The notes beneath the pieces are model-generated. The model saw only the letters and a list, made by a program, of their open reading frames with translations. It searched no databases and was not told the origin of the DNA. DNA of 64,000 nucleotides from Ceriagrion tenellum. Its lineage: Eukaryota > Arthropoda > Insecta > Odonata > Coenagrionidae. Shown in pieces: positions 54,201 through 61,089 of the stretch; position 1 is the stretch's first letter, and every line of letters begins with the position of its first letter. The stretch lies in assembly GCA_963169105.1 (NCBI GenBank), contig OY720636.1, positions 71,102,123-71,166,122 on the forward strand. The letters are read 5' to 3'. A program made the position numbers and the translations under genes.

Positions 54201-57200
54201 ATGGAAGCCAGACATAGATAAGGATATTGAAAATCTGTGTGTGTGCAAGCTGTGAAACTTGTCAAGTAACTCAAGCAAATGTCCCACAGAGGAAGTACCT
54301 AATTCCCTGGCCGAAACCTGACTCTCTGTGGGAACGCGTTCATTTGGACTTTATGTCAGTTCAGGGCCACAATATCCTGATACTGGTGGACAGTTTTTCA
54401 AAGTGGATTGAAGCTTGGGTGATAGACAGCACAAATGCTCACAGTACTATATTAAATTTAAGTAGTTTTATGGCACTTTTCGGTATCCCTAAAGAAATGG
54501 CGACGAATAATGGGCCACCTTTTTAATCAGCAGAGTTTATATCCTTTTGTAAGGGCTACAACATAAAGGTCACTAAGAGTCCCCCCTACCACCCTGCCTC
54601 AAATGGTATCGCTGAACGATGGGTTAAAATGATAAAAGATAACCTGAGGAAACAGACCGTTGATGAACTGACGAAACAATTACATAGGGGATTGGGAAAT
54701 CACTCACGGTTCACAATTGAGAGTAAATTAGTGAACTTCCTGATGTCCCACAGAAATACTCCCTGTTCAGAGACGGGTAAATCCCCAGCATCACTTGAGC
54801 TGAAAAGCCTACCTCGAACTTCGCTGTCATTGCTCAAGCCAAGTATCTGTCAGGGGCCTACGGAAACTTTAATTAAGCATAAGAATATCCCTAGTTTTAA
54901 CTTAATGGAGGAAGTGTAAGAGCGTCACCCAAGAGGTGGGCTTATTGAGTATGTAACGGGAAGAATCAAGGCAAAAGTCAGTACCACGACCTATTTAGTA
55001 CAAACAAATGCTGGGGATAGAACTGTACACGTTGACCAGCTCAGGAAATATAAAGGAAACCATGCAGTAGTACCGGAGAAAGGTGAGGCCAGAGAGCAAC
55101 ACCTTAGCAATGAACTGCAAATGTGGGATACTGTTTCATCACCATGCAATACTTTATCTCCAGAAGTAATAAATGCTCCTCAACCCCCTTCTGGTAGTAC
55201 GCAACAAAGTGAATCAAGGTCCACCACAGCCCTTGAGACCCAGCCCCCTCCCAGGAAGTCTCGCAGAGTAGTAGTACCCCCGATCGCTTGGTTTTTTAAG
55301 GAGATATTTTAATCTTTGCTCTTTTTTTAAAACTCTGTATATTTAACTCATTTGGCCAGGTGAATTCTTAGATGAAGTATAGTGAGAGGGCAGAAATGAC
55401 CAAACATGAGTAAGGAGACCAACACGGACACCGAAATAACTTGGGGAGGAGATGTAGTATATACATGCAATATATGCATTTCGTTATTCATTTTTTTGAG
55501 TGCTATGTTTCAGAAAACCTGTTTCTATGAATGATGTTTATGTTTTTTTCTGAATTGTTGTGTGGTCCGCCATTAAGAACAGAATAAAAACCCAGTACAT
55601 TGAGTGTGCATTATTATTTAGCTTTGGACATAAAATTTAAAAAAATATAAAATGTGAATTCAGCATGTTATCAATTGTTTGAATTTTCCCTAATCAACGG
55701 CATCTTATCAAGAACTTATAACCGACATGTGGGCCTGCTAGGAGGGGGGCACTCAATTAACACAAAATATTTTGTCGTGGAAATAACACCGATTTCTGGG
55801 TAAAATAACACCACTTCTGGTTAAAAAATAACCCCATCTTTTACAGGTCTCTAACCATGAGTCACGGTAAAGTCCTAATTAGATGATTTTTATGGAGATA
55901 CATACACTTTAAAAAATAGAATATGTAATTTCCAGCTTTATCTTTAGAGTTTCCTGCATCAATGGTAAAGTAATTTATTATTTTGGTGGCATTAGCACAG
56001 TCTACCCAAGTTCCTAGCAGAGAACGTGAAACGTTGGGGCCAAGTAAGTTTTACAATTGTGTCTTCTAAAAACTCAAGCAGCATTGCATAAACGAACCGT
56101 GACAGTTTTATTCATTTGAAAAATTGGACTGGATAAGGATTACGCCAATGTTTAACTTAATCCTGTCTGAGATGTCAGCCTGATCAACGTTATCCATATT
56201 CAGAGAGCTTTTGTTGTTGCTTTTGGTAGTGTGATGGAGGTCTTTCAGATATCAAAATAAAATGCAATATGCATTACATCAGCTCATAAATACTTTTTAA
56301 CGTTTAAGATACGATGAGAAAATTATCACTAATAGGAAACAGAAGTCCAAAATATCCCAAATGATTGAAAACAGCTCAAATACAACACTTCTCCGACATG
56401 CCCACTCCCAGCTGAGAAAGAATACCGCAGCCCTGTTTAGGTCACTTTCAGAAGAGTGGAGCCTTTTCACAATCCAGGGTTGTGGGAAGGGCTCTCTTTT
56501 GTGCGGAATGTTTATTGCTCTCCCAGAAATGTATATATGGGGTTGACAAGATGTTGCCTCAACACAATTGATTTTGGATAATGGAGTGGAGGCTGAACTC
56601 ACTAATTGAGTGAACTGAAGATAGTATATACGGCACTTCATAGTCAAATAGGTGACATCGAGTTATTTTCAACCGTCGGGGTTTAGTGTATAGGGTATGT
56701 TTGGATTGTTTCAAAGATTTTCATCAGAAATAAAATAGAGACATCGTAACATCATTACAAACAAAGGTAAGCAACTAGAAATTACATGTTATCGGAAAGG
56801 CATTACGATTGAATGAGTAACTTGTGTAAATAAAACCAGTAATTATTGAGATTTGTCTAGCCAACCATTTCCATTTGGAAATATTTCCTGTTTATTATTA
56901 CTTTGAATATGAATGTTATGTTTCGATAAGAAGTCGAAGTAGTTGGTTTCCTTTGCCATACCTTTTTATGAAGATTACGAAAGGAATGGAATTCTTGGTG
57001 ATAAAGAAGGAAAATATTTCATAAAAACATCAACATCTAAAAACAGATTCCTTATGACCAAAACAACTCCTGACACACGTGGCTTTCACCATTTCACCCC
57101 TTTAACTAAAAATTCCATAGGAGCAAAGAGGATCAGCTCAGATGAAAACTTCTGCATCACATTCCATTCTGCCAATTATAAACCACCACCTGCAATTACT

Positions 57201-60166
57201 AAGTCACAAATCTAAACAAACTCATACATTGCGTGTGCCTATGATGATCATTAGTTTTTTGGAGCACTAGGAGGAATGTGATGTGAAAGTAAATTTCAAG
57301 CACCCTTATGGCCCAGCAAGATCATTTCACTGGCCGTCAAGGGGGAAAGAAGACATCTGCTACATACATATAAGTAATATCATATGCTCTGTTAGCCCTC
57401 CCATCACCAAGGGTTCTGGAAGGATGTACTACTTTGGTGAAAATGAGGCTGACTTTGTTCAACGCCAGTACAGCCAGACATGTTTTACCACAAATTAAAA
57501 GTAAGTTTTATAATTTAAGTGTATACTAATTTAAATAATTTATTTATCATATAATGCATTATATGAGTCTATTATATGTTAATTCAGGATTTACCATGAA
57601 CTAAACACTTGGAAAAATAAGTAAATGCCAGAAAAAGTGCATCATTTCACAGTTGCCAAAACATTTGGGCTCTTTTCTCCTCGGCTGCCATGAGCCAAGT
57701 ATTATTCTTAAAAAAAATCATATGAACAACAGGCAAATTCACTAAACCTAGACGATAGGCCTTTCATTCACTGACCAAAATTTCAAATATTTCCTCAATA
57801 AGGTATGCTTTTGGATACAGTTATGCTTAGTATCTTTACAATACATCTCTAAAATCTCCCTCACCAAGACAGAAAAAAAAAGAGTAAAACTTGAAATACT
57901 CACAGTGGCAGTCAAAACACCACCATTTTTATTTCACATTCTATTAGAGCACATATTTAGGTCCAATTAAAAAAATTGGATGAGTTAACTACTCGATCAG
58001 TATGTACCAGAAATGTAGAGGAATTTGTATCACTGGGGCAGTGAGAGTCTCAAAGCTTTATATATGATAATAAACAATAAAATATTTTTTTCACTGTGGA
58101 CATTTTAACATGTATTAAAGTGCCCACCAGAATCACTCACTGATGATAAGCACGAAAGGGTAACATACATGCTGAATGCTTGCCTAACCCAGTGAAAGAT
58201 CTATGCAAGAGTAAGCTTTGTATAAGAATGTCAATTTAACTAGACCAAGGTTACTAAAAGCCTATTGAGTCAGGATTTCAATAGATAGGAGTATCCTGTA
58301 CATGGAATTCATTGGCAAAGAGTACATACTCCACTTTCCAATTCACTGAATGGATAGATAAAATTACAGTAAGCAAAATGACAGGTGATTAAAGTAAGCC
58401 AGGTATTCCTCTTCCTTTTATAATTGGCATATACCTTCAAAATGCAAAATGGTACTGCCATATTAAGAATATACATAACTCCAATGTATGCTGAAAAAAT
58501 CGACATTCTTTCAGCAAAATTAAATTGTACTAAGCATTCACAGTTTTGCAACAGAACTACTACATATTCATTGTGACACCCTGTTTTCATACATCAATAC
58601 CCTTCAATAATCTTCCACTAATTACATCACTAATATCAAGTGAAACAGACAATTAGAAATTATTGCTTTTTTTAACAATTATTTAGAAAACAAAAAATCA
58701 TATTGGTAACTAGCAAGTGGCGATAATAAATACTGCAACAGTAACTCATGTACTCAGTAACAACATTTCACATACAGTACTATATTACATGAGCAATGAG
58801 CATTAGCAGAAATTAGATGAAATTATTGGACAATGGATGGTATTCGTTAACTCTGGTTTAATGATTTCCAAAATTTAAACCTATTCTCCCATCAATAATG
58901 CTCATGTCATCTACCCATCTGTCTAATAAAATAAAACCTAACCTCACAGTCAAAAAATCATGTTTACTCAAGAGATATACCATTATGTGATTAGCATTAA
59001 AGACATGAAACTGGGCCTAAATAAATTGTACTATTAACCCAACATTATTATGGCATGCTACTTAATAAGATGTATACATCGAAAAGATCTATGCATTACA
59101 GAAGGTTCAAACATACTCCAGTGGTGATTGCCAAACATTAGTGTGCATAAGTGTAGGCAGGTGAATACTTGTATGAAATGCAACATTTTTGCCTTCATTG
59201 AACAGAGTTGCTTTAGATAAACCAATGAATTTAAGGACTCACATTCGAGAAGAAATGAAATAAAAGCAGGACTAGAGTACACACCTACCTAGCCTAACAA
59301 CAGAACTGAGTCTAAGGCATTGAAATGGAATAAGAGCTCACACATTATGAAAAAAGTAAAATGACACACTGTTTTGAGCTCAGACCACTAACTTACTTAC
59401 ACAACACAGAAAAAATGTCAACAGCGATAGACATTTAATGAATTTTTGGGGAAAATTAATATCTTAAACAGCATTCGAGTAAAAAATTGTTGGCCCACCA
59501 CTTAATTTGCACACTGAATACGTGACACAGAAAAAGAAGACAATTTAAGCAACACTTTTTAACTATGTACTTAAAAATTACTTGCTATAGCTCTCATACC
59601 TGAACCAGAATCATGTTCAGCTTATTCAAATACACAGATCCCCTCTCCATCGCTTCTGGATTGGATGACGTCTTAATGATTAGTCCAACTATGTACTTCT
59701 TTATGCCTGAGAAAGAATGTAATTTTTTATTTAAAAATTCCAAGAAAACATGAGGCTTGAGAAAAAAGTGTAAATATGTACTCCTCAAAGACATTACCTT
59801 CGCATTGGTTACGAGGCAATACTTTCCATCTGGTTTTAATAACTTGCTCCAAAATTTGTAAGGCATAATACTTTGTTTGTTGATTGGTTGAGTATTCCAG
59901 TATTGCATCCACCCTTGTCCATGCATCTGGATGTTCTTTCAATGTAGTCAAGACCTCTTGGGCTATCCGTTGCTGTGTTAAAAATCATTTAACTTATTAG
60001 CTTCGGACTTACTAATTCACATAAAAACCGAATCAACATCAAAATATGAAAATACCTGCTCGCCCATCCCACTGTACATGCAACCAACGATGTCATCAAG
60101 GAGGTTGATGTCTAACTTGGTGTTGAAATCCAATAGTTTGGATGCTTGTTCAGCTAGAGTTGCCAT
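9236..60166 (-). CDS. XPO1: Exportin-1 (CRM1), nuclear export receptor, complete in 18 coding exons
   Basis: Exportin-1 is the Ran-GTP-dependent karyopherin that carries leucine-rich NES cargo, and snRNA and ribosomal export adaptors, out through nuclear pores. Exons, 5' to 3': 60166-60056, 59972-59798, 59706-59600, 44473-44243, 36695-36576, 35434-35306, 35221-35066, 32365-32168, 31188-30946, 29506-29272, 25475-25312, 23984-23850, 22891-22601, 21696-21448, 20860-20735, 12678-12552, 11429-11140, 9382-9236. They sum to 3234 nt, or 1077 residues plus TAG. Similarity to human XPO1 is continuous end to end. Exons 1-3 hold the importin-beta N-terminal region; residues 428-443 (exon 9) are the acidic HEAT9 loop; Cys522 in GLCEQKRG matches human Cys528, the leptomycin B target; the C-terminus ends NPHEMPEEMQD. 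Junctions are GT-AG except the donor at 20734, which is GC. Residues about 953-976 are longer and Ala/Pro-rich compared with vertebrates. No exon is broken by a transposon, so the gene looks functional. Confidence 0.96.
9565..10698. mobile_element. hAT-type MITE, copy A (last XPO1 intron)
   Basis: The element starts TAGGAATGGGTCGG and ends CCGACCCATACCTA, which are inverted repeats of each other. It is flanked by ataaaaat on the left and attaaaat on the right, a near-perfect 8-bp target duplication as made by hAT transposases. It is clearly related to the copy at 27207-28170: both share the termini and an internal stretch beginning near the GCTTC-CATTA motif after the left end. No transposase frame was seen, so it is non-autonomous. 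Confidence 0.75.
11430..12551. other. XPO1 intron, nothing recognised
   Basis: This intron separates coding exons 16 and 17. Its minus-strand donor is GTGAGT at 12551 and its acceptor is TCTAG. It is AT-rich and contains no coding resemblance or complete repeat that I can identify. An AAAAGGGTTAA string at about 11794 looks like a piggyBac terminus but has no partner. Confidence 0.5.
12993..13416. mobile_element. 424-bp hAT-type MITE with perfect target duplication
   Basis: The left end TAGTGATGAGTTGATTCC mirrors the right end GGATTCGACTCATCCTTA. The direct repeat attaaaac occurs at 12985-12992 and 13417-13424, an exact 8-bp target-site duplication. Further GATTC/GAATC motifs repeat inside both ends. 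There is no coding capacity. Confidence 0.85.
15291..16560 (-). pseudogene. Broken Tigger transposase (DDE superfamily, CENP-B-like)
   Basis: A normal Tigger transposase has CENP-B-type helix-turn-helix domains followed by a DDE catalytic domain. Reading from 16560 leftward, a KLGKEFKCSNGW segment resembles the Tc5/CENP-B HTH. After frame changes near 16490 and 16375 comes the catalytic core: an MDESGIFY segment with the first Asp, LLLIDQCISHN near 16030 with the second, and FLPANTSSYKQPLD near 15940 with the third. A stop follows directly after PLD, and two further open pieces end at 15291 in an acidic SDSDGEEEAEEQ tail. At least two frameshifts and internal stops make it inactive. Confidence 0.85.
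17786..18438. repeat. Diverged direct repeat inside the Tigger element
   Basis: About 197 bp at 17786-17982 recurs at 18242-18438, an offset of 456 bp. Shared landmarks are GACCTGAGAAG, TTTTTAAATGGACT, GTGATTGGAAG and TGGGCCAGC. A second diverged pair lies at about 17095-17172 and 17459-17530, sharing TGTGGATAAA and AGTGATT. The copies differ at many positions, so the duplication is old. Confidence 0.7.
18564..20404. mobile_element. hAT transposon nested in the Tigger, exact ends
   Basis: The termini are TAGGGGTGGGTC at the left and GACCCACCCCTA at the right. The 8-bp direct repeat gaaaatac occurs exactly at 18556-18563 and 20405-20412. Length is 1841 bp. It carries a broken, internally deleted transposase on the plus strand. 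A run of C lies about 30 bases inside the left end. Confidence 0.9.
19107..20203 (+). pseudogene. Internally deleted hAT transposase (ZBED type)
   Basis: The N-terminus has a BED zinc finger. MSEVWKHFTTC runs into an eight-A tract at 19141 that shifts the frame, and the finger continues as CSYCGAQISRGG to KKHLKQHS with paired Cys and His. Next comes the conserved hAT segment LVGQMMCVDNQPFSVVEDRG and a following FYEKVRSDVKS (about 19440-19690). The middle catalytic part is missing. The hAT C-terminal dimerisation domain resumes near 19850 with LEYWRGK and CIPAATVSSERLFSV, then a stop. It cannot make an active enzyme. Confidence 0.85.
20733..20734 (-). other. GC splice donor of XPO1 coding intron 15
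   Basis: On the coding strand the junction reads CTACAG then GCAAGT, a good GC-donor consensus. Joining at this point to the acceptor before 12678 keeps the frame Leu-Gln-Ile-Leu-Phe, as in other XPO1 proteins. The nearest GT, four bases on, would shift the frame. The intron is about 8 kb. Confidence 0.85.
20861..21447. other. XPO1 intron, nothing recognised
   Basis: The intron lies between coding exons 14 and 15 and has ordinary GT and AG boundaries. No repeat or coding signal was seen. Confidence 0.5.
21697..22600. other. XPO1 intron, nothing recognised
   Basis: The intron lies between coding exons 13 and 14. Open frames at 21769-22032 and 22411-22626 have no family resemblance. Confidence 0.5.
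22892..23849. other. XPO1 intron, nothing recognised
   Basis: The intron lies between coding exons 12 and 13. It is AT-rich and holds no identifiable element. Confidence 0.5.
23985..25311. other. XPO1 intron, nothing recognised
   Basis: The intron lies between coding exons 11 and 12. No transposon termini or coding similarity were found. Confidence 0.5.
25720..26952. repeat. 1.2-kb long inverted repeat (fold-back element)
   Basis: The left arm (about 25720-26288) and right arm (about 26376-26952) are near-identical reverse complements; for example CTACCTGCAGTATAAG at 26160 mirrors CTTATACTGCAGGTAG near 26500. The outer ends are GGGTCAATCTATTTCAAAT and ATTTGAAATGGATAGACCC. The spacer (26289-26375) is itself a third, direct-orientation partial copy of the left-arm segment that starts TTTTAGTCCTGAGA. 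I could not find a clear target duplication. It lies in the XPO1 intron 25476-29271, so the pre-mRNA could fold into a long hairpin. No transposase is encoded; a 66-codon plus-strand frame here is incidental. Confidence 0.9.
27207..28170. mobile_element. hAT-type MITE, copy B
   Basis: The left end TAGGTATGGGTCGGTTC pairs with the right end GAACCGACCCATCCCTT. The 8-bp direct repeat aaaaatac flanks both sides exactly (27199-27206 and 28171-28178). It belongs to the same family as 9565-10698 but is about 170 bp shorter. It has no coding capacity. Confidence 0.8.
28179..29271. other. XPO1 intron segment, nothing recognised
   Basis: This is the remainder of the intron between coding exons 10 and 11. 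A short inverted pair, GTTTTACAGC near 28630 and GCTGTAAAAC near 28687, is the only structure noticed. Confidence 0.45.
29507..30945. other. XPO1 intron, nothing recognised
   Basis: The intron lies between coding exons 9 and 10, with a GTATGT donor at 30945. It is AT-rich and no element was identified. Confidence 0.5.
31189..32167. other. XPO1 intron with a small tandem duplication
   Basis: The intron lies between coding exons 8 and 9. A 17-base string, CTGCACTTTAGAGGAAA, occurs at 31643-31659 and again at 31667-31683, a 24-bp period. Nothing else was recognised. Confidence 0.5.
32830..35007 (+). mobile_element. Degraded piggyBac-type transposon, right end visible
   Basis: A piggyBac transposase relic at 32844-34597 is followed by an element end reading CTGGCAGTAAAAGGG at 34993-35007, directly abutting TTAA at 35008-35011. 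TTAA is the target site of piggyBac elements. No matching TTAACCC left end was found before 32830, so the left boundary given is only where similarity begins. It lies in the XPO1 intron between coding exons 7 and 8. Confidence 0.7.
32844..34597 (+). pseudogene. Broken piggyBac-like transposase
   Basis: piggyBac transposases have an acidic N-terminus, a DDD catalytic core and a C-terminal cysteine-rich finger. The first open piece (32844-33206) is acidic and Ser-rich, then has VMDLQVMHNQSNTFVYF. After a frameshift near 33200 come ARHFLSGDRRLTPNARAKNW, a SLDESLVGTKNH segment with the first catalytic Asp (about 33594), and further fragments. The end (about 34450-34597) encodes a Cys-rich finger with CCVCS, CAKCNKGLHGEC and HKHVC. 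Multiple stops and frameshifts show it is dead. Confidence 0.85.
35435..36575. other. XPO1 intron, nothing recognised
   Basis: The intron lies between coding exons 5 and 6. No repeats, termini or coding similarity were seen. Confidence 0.5.
36696..38234. other. XPO1 intron segment with a short direct repeat
   Basis: Near 37160-37196 and 37229-37266 two diverged copies share ACTGTATTGC followed by GA, AAATT and AAGG strings. They could be remains of a Tigger-type terminus, but no partner end was found. Confidence 0.35.
38235..40374. mobile_element. Candidate DNA transposon relic with CAGGSTGGC ends
   Basis: The left end reads CAGGGTGGCTACTGAT and the right end, on the minus strand, reads CAGGCTGGCGATTGTCAGGG. 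Both ends continue into CCCTGAC or AATTCCC-type motifs. I found no target duplication and no transposase, so this is a tentative pairing of two termini. It contains a younger hAT MITE (39298-39889) and a GC-rich patch at 38380-38710. Confidence 0.4.
39298..39889. mobile_element. 592-bp hAT-type MITE with perfect target duplication
   Basis: The ends are TAGAGAAGGG at the left and CCCATCTCTA at the right. The direct repeat gttaccat is exact at 39290-39297 and 39890-39897. Inner sequence has repeated TATTCGA and TCGAATA motifs near both ends, typical of hAT subterminal repeats. It is non-coding. Confidence 0.85.
40375..41584. other. XPO1 intron segment, nothing recognised
   Basis: This AT-rich sequence lies between two transposon relics in the intron between coding exons 4 and 5. 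No coding signal or repeat was recognised. Confidence 0.5.
41585..43977. mobile_element. 2.4-kb Tigger-like element without transposase
   Basis: The left end CAGTAGACTCTCCTTATTAC pairs with a right end that reads CTGTAGACTCTCGTTATTA on the minus strand, one base different in the first four. TA flanks both ends. The right end also has GATTTTTTGGTCCCA, the same subterminal motif as the Tigger at 13985-20478, so they are probably related families. The size matches a full Tigger, but I recognise no transposase in any frame; the GC-rich interior is of unknown origin. Confidence 0.7.
42261..42334. repeat. 37-bp tandem duplication
   Basis: Two adjacent copies, 42261-42297 and 42298-42334, begin CACTAGCAATC and end AGTCTGAAT. 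They differ at only a few positions. Confidence 0.85.
45605..45800 (+). pseudogene. Ty3/gypsy reverse-transcriptase fragment inside the hAT
   Basis: One frame reads KFSVLDTEDGYWNLKLNE, then HSSDLTS, RSPFSHLKLLRFPLGLP. This is the gypsy RT core in which F-x-LD-GYW-KL precedes a TPFG-RLPFGL block. It is about 60 residues long, ends at a stop, and is unlike the RT of the element at 51112-55635 in detail. It is a fragment of a different retroelement. Confidence 0.7.
45829..46841 (+). pseudogene. Broken hAT transposase
   Basis: The first piece encodes LIQEVRTRWNSCLDMLDRR, the conserved hAT motif with the TRWNS box. It is followed by a glutamate and lysine-rich segment up to about 46182. A frame change leads to YVSATLLDPHFKTV (about 46310-46345), the next hAT signature. 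The end (about 46690-46841) encodes VASSVPSERLFSHAG and a following LVFLRSIPEEH, the C-terminal dimerisation region. Stops at several points and missing segments make it inactive. No BED finger was recognised. Confidence 0.85.
48200..48388 (-). pseudogene. Unidentified transposon-like coding fragment
   Basis: The minus strand encodes 62 residues including GAKQPSRSQVLRRLLHRTR. This KQPSR-x-QVL motif resembles a family of uncharacterised proteins that I associate with arthropod and cnidarian transposons, but I cannot name the family. A CAGGGTGG string at 47425 and CATCCTG at 48968 could mark element ends, but the pairing is weak. Confidence 0.3.
49604..49710. repeat. Possible Helitron-like dispersed-repeat motif
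   Basis: A TATATAAAAATCTAGGTGTC stretch followed by TGTCTGTT and ACCACTGAATCGATTGAAAC resembles a dispersed motif common in arthropod genomes and often linked with Helitron-type elements. The link is from memory and no hairpin or CTRR end was confirmed. Confidence 0.3.
51112..51293 (+). repeat. 5' LTR of the Ty3/gypsy element
   Basis: It begins TGTAGTATACACATGC and ends GGACATAACA, with the TG...CA termini usual for LTRs. An AATAAA poly(A) hexamer is at about 51242. Confidence 0.85.
51322..51970 (+). pseudogene. gag of the Ty3/gypsy element
   Basis: A 197-codon open frame (51322-51915) reads as a capsid-like Gag, with FFAINDVKDEKKVHILSTLVG and a later FYNRNQRPHKSLSSYI segment. A frame change near the end places the nucleocapsid zinc knuckle CGRCKRRGHIARMC (C-x2-C-x4-H-x4-C) at about 51927-51968 in another frame. 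Gag packages the element RNA in cytoplasmic particles. Confidence 0.8.
52165..55312 (+). pseudogene. pol of the Ty3/gypsy element, many breaks
   Basis: The aspartic protease motif at about 52193 reads DNGAS instead of DTGAS or DSGAS. The reverse transcriptase (52600-53148) has LDLSQAFMQLEL and a CIDDVIVAG catalytic box, then a frameshift to the thumb and connection (53174-53428). RNase H begins VTDASPYGVGEIL and is broken by a 56-bp duplication. The integrase zinc finger (about 54139-54260) has paired His and CASCETC. In its core HLDFMSV keeps the first Asp, the second is Asn (ATNNGPP), and the Glu in NGIAERW is kept. Stops are at about 53429, 54526, and 54919. A C-terminal tail runs to 55312. 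Confidence 0.85.
53455..53566 (+). repeat. 56-bp tandem duplication in the RNase H region
   Basis: The string TCAGTTTACATTGGTACTTG starts at 53455 and again at 53511. The two units are identical where I compared them, and the 56-bp length shifts the frame. Confidence 0.9.
55453..55635 (+). repeat. 3' LTR of the Ty3/gypsy element
   Basis: It begins TGTAGTATATACATGC and ends GGACATAAAA, where the terminal CA has mutated to AA. It follows the polypurine tract directly. Confidence 0.85.
55636..56942. other. XPO1 intron segment, nothing recognised
   Basis: This segment lies downstream of the retrotransposon. A 116-codon minus-strand frame (56297-56647) has no family resemblance. Confidence 0.45.
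56943..57498 (+). pseudogene. Unidentified coding fragment, two open frames
   Basis: Two plus-strand open frames lie close together. The second (57283-57498) encodes VNFKHPYGPARSFHWPSRG, then DICYIHISNIIC and GSGRMYYFGENE. This pattern, HPxGPAxSFxWP followed by D-I-C and GRxY, resembles the C-terminal part of uncharacterised transposon-encoded proteins that I recall from several invertebrates, but I cannot name the family. The first frame (56943-57215) is of unknown nature. It sits in an XPO1 intron on the opposite strand, so it is probably a mobile-element relic. Confidence 0.35.
57499..59599. other. XPO1 intron segment, nothing recognised
   Basis: This is the right-hand end of the 15-kb intron, with the GTATGA donor at 59599. 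No repeats or coding similarity were found. Confidence 0.5.
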
Positions 60167-60174
60167 GATTCTTT

Positions 60175-61085
60175 TCTGAAATTCAAAACACTACCAAACA
60201 CCAGTTAAAAGGTTCATCAACAACACATTCCAATACTTATACATATAAAGGATGAACAAAACTGATATTTACATGCGATTTAAGGACAGAAACAATTCTC
60301 TCCCTGCCTGAAGTCCTGTCTTCGAAAGAGCATTACTCACTTGACACGCCAGTACTTTGCTTTTGCTAAACAGTGGCAACGATTTACAAGAAAAAATACA
60401 TTAGATAAATATTCATTGGCAAGGTAAGTTAGCTAATCTATGAAATTCAAACAATATATACTATACTATGATACAATTAGACGAACTATTCTTCTAAGCA
60501 GAAACAGACAACAACGAATGCTGTGTGAATGTTAGCAAAACATAGGACCTAACGCTTCTTTCGTCCTTTTACGCGTAAATTTTGCATGAAAGTCACGGCG
60601 TTTTACAATATTGGAAACACCATAATCCATTACACTACGACAAAACATTGCTGCAAGGTAATATGTAAGAAAATAAATCCTGAAACGCACTAGTTAAGGC
60701 AAAAGTAATTGCCACTGAAAACCATTATAGCAGGTTTGATTTAGGATTATTACCATGATACTGCCAATCTAGCATCGTTCGATACACTGCAACTTGAATT
60801 TAAATGAGAAGAACATCAATAGCAATACAATTAAAAGACGACAACATCCGTTGATAGAAAATTCCCATGTTCCCGCGCGGTAGGAAACTTACAGCCCTTC
60901 ATGCACGAGGTATGAATGCAAACAAAAATGGCGGCTCCCGCCGCTGGAAAATAGTATAACAAAACAGCGAAAATATTACTCAGAACTATGTAAAAACTGA
61001 AGACACTTACCTACATAACTACAGAAATACACCGAACACAAGTTCCTCTTCGCTCACACGAACTGTCGAACTAACGCACATACAA
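60175..61085 (-). other. XPO1 5' UTR and first intron
   Basis: On the minus strand a TTCAG acceptor lies at 60176, nine bases upstream of the ATG. A good donor, TGTAG followed by GTAAGT, lies at 61010. A non-coding first exon at 61011 to about 61085 therefore probably joins to 60175. The start codon at 60166 follows AAGAATC, and the encoded N-terminus (MATLAEQASKLLDF) matches other exportin-1 starts. Confidence 0.6.
60925..60942. promoter_or_regulatory. YY1/Pho-like site in XPO1 intron 1
   Basis: AAAATGGCGGC matches the YY1/Pleiohomeotic core motif (GCCATnTT reversed) common just downstream of housekeeping promoters. It sits in a short GC palindrome, GCGGC-TCCC-GCCGC, which is unusual in this AT-rich surrounding. 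Confidence 0.45.
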
Positions 61086-61089
61086 CCGA

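Larger units (their letters stand above)
51112..55635 (+). mobile_element. Degraded Ty3/gypsy LTR retrotransposon, both LTRs present
   Basis: Two direct repeats of about 182 bp bound a gag-pol relic in the order gag, protease, reverse transcriptase, RNase H, integrase, which is the Ty3/gypsy order. After the 5' LTR, TGGCGAGGAGG could be a primer-binding site for a tRNA ending CGCCA. Before the 3' LTR, GGGGAGGAGA at 55443-55452 is a good polypurine tract. By hand count the LTRs differ at about 18 positions (roughly 90% identical), so the insertion is old. No env-like gene is seen. A clear target duplication was not found. It lies in XPO1 coding intron 3. Confidence 0.9.

Noticed and set aside
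51112..55635. Endogenous retrovirus with an envelope gene
   Set aside because: Between integrase and the 3' LTR there is only a short pol tail. No signal peptide, fusion region or membrane anchor was seen, so it is an LTR retrotransposon.
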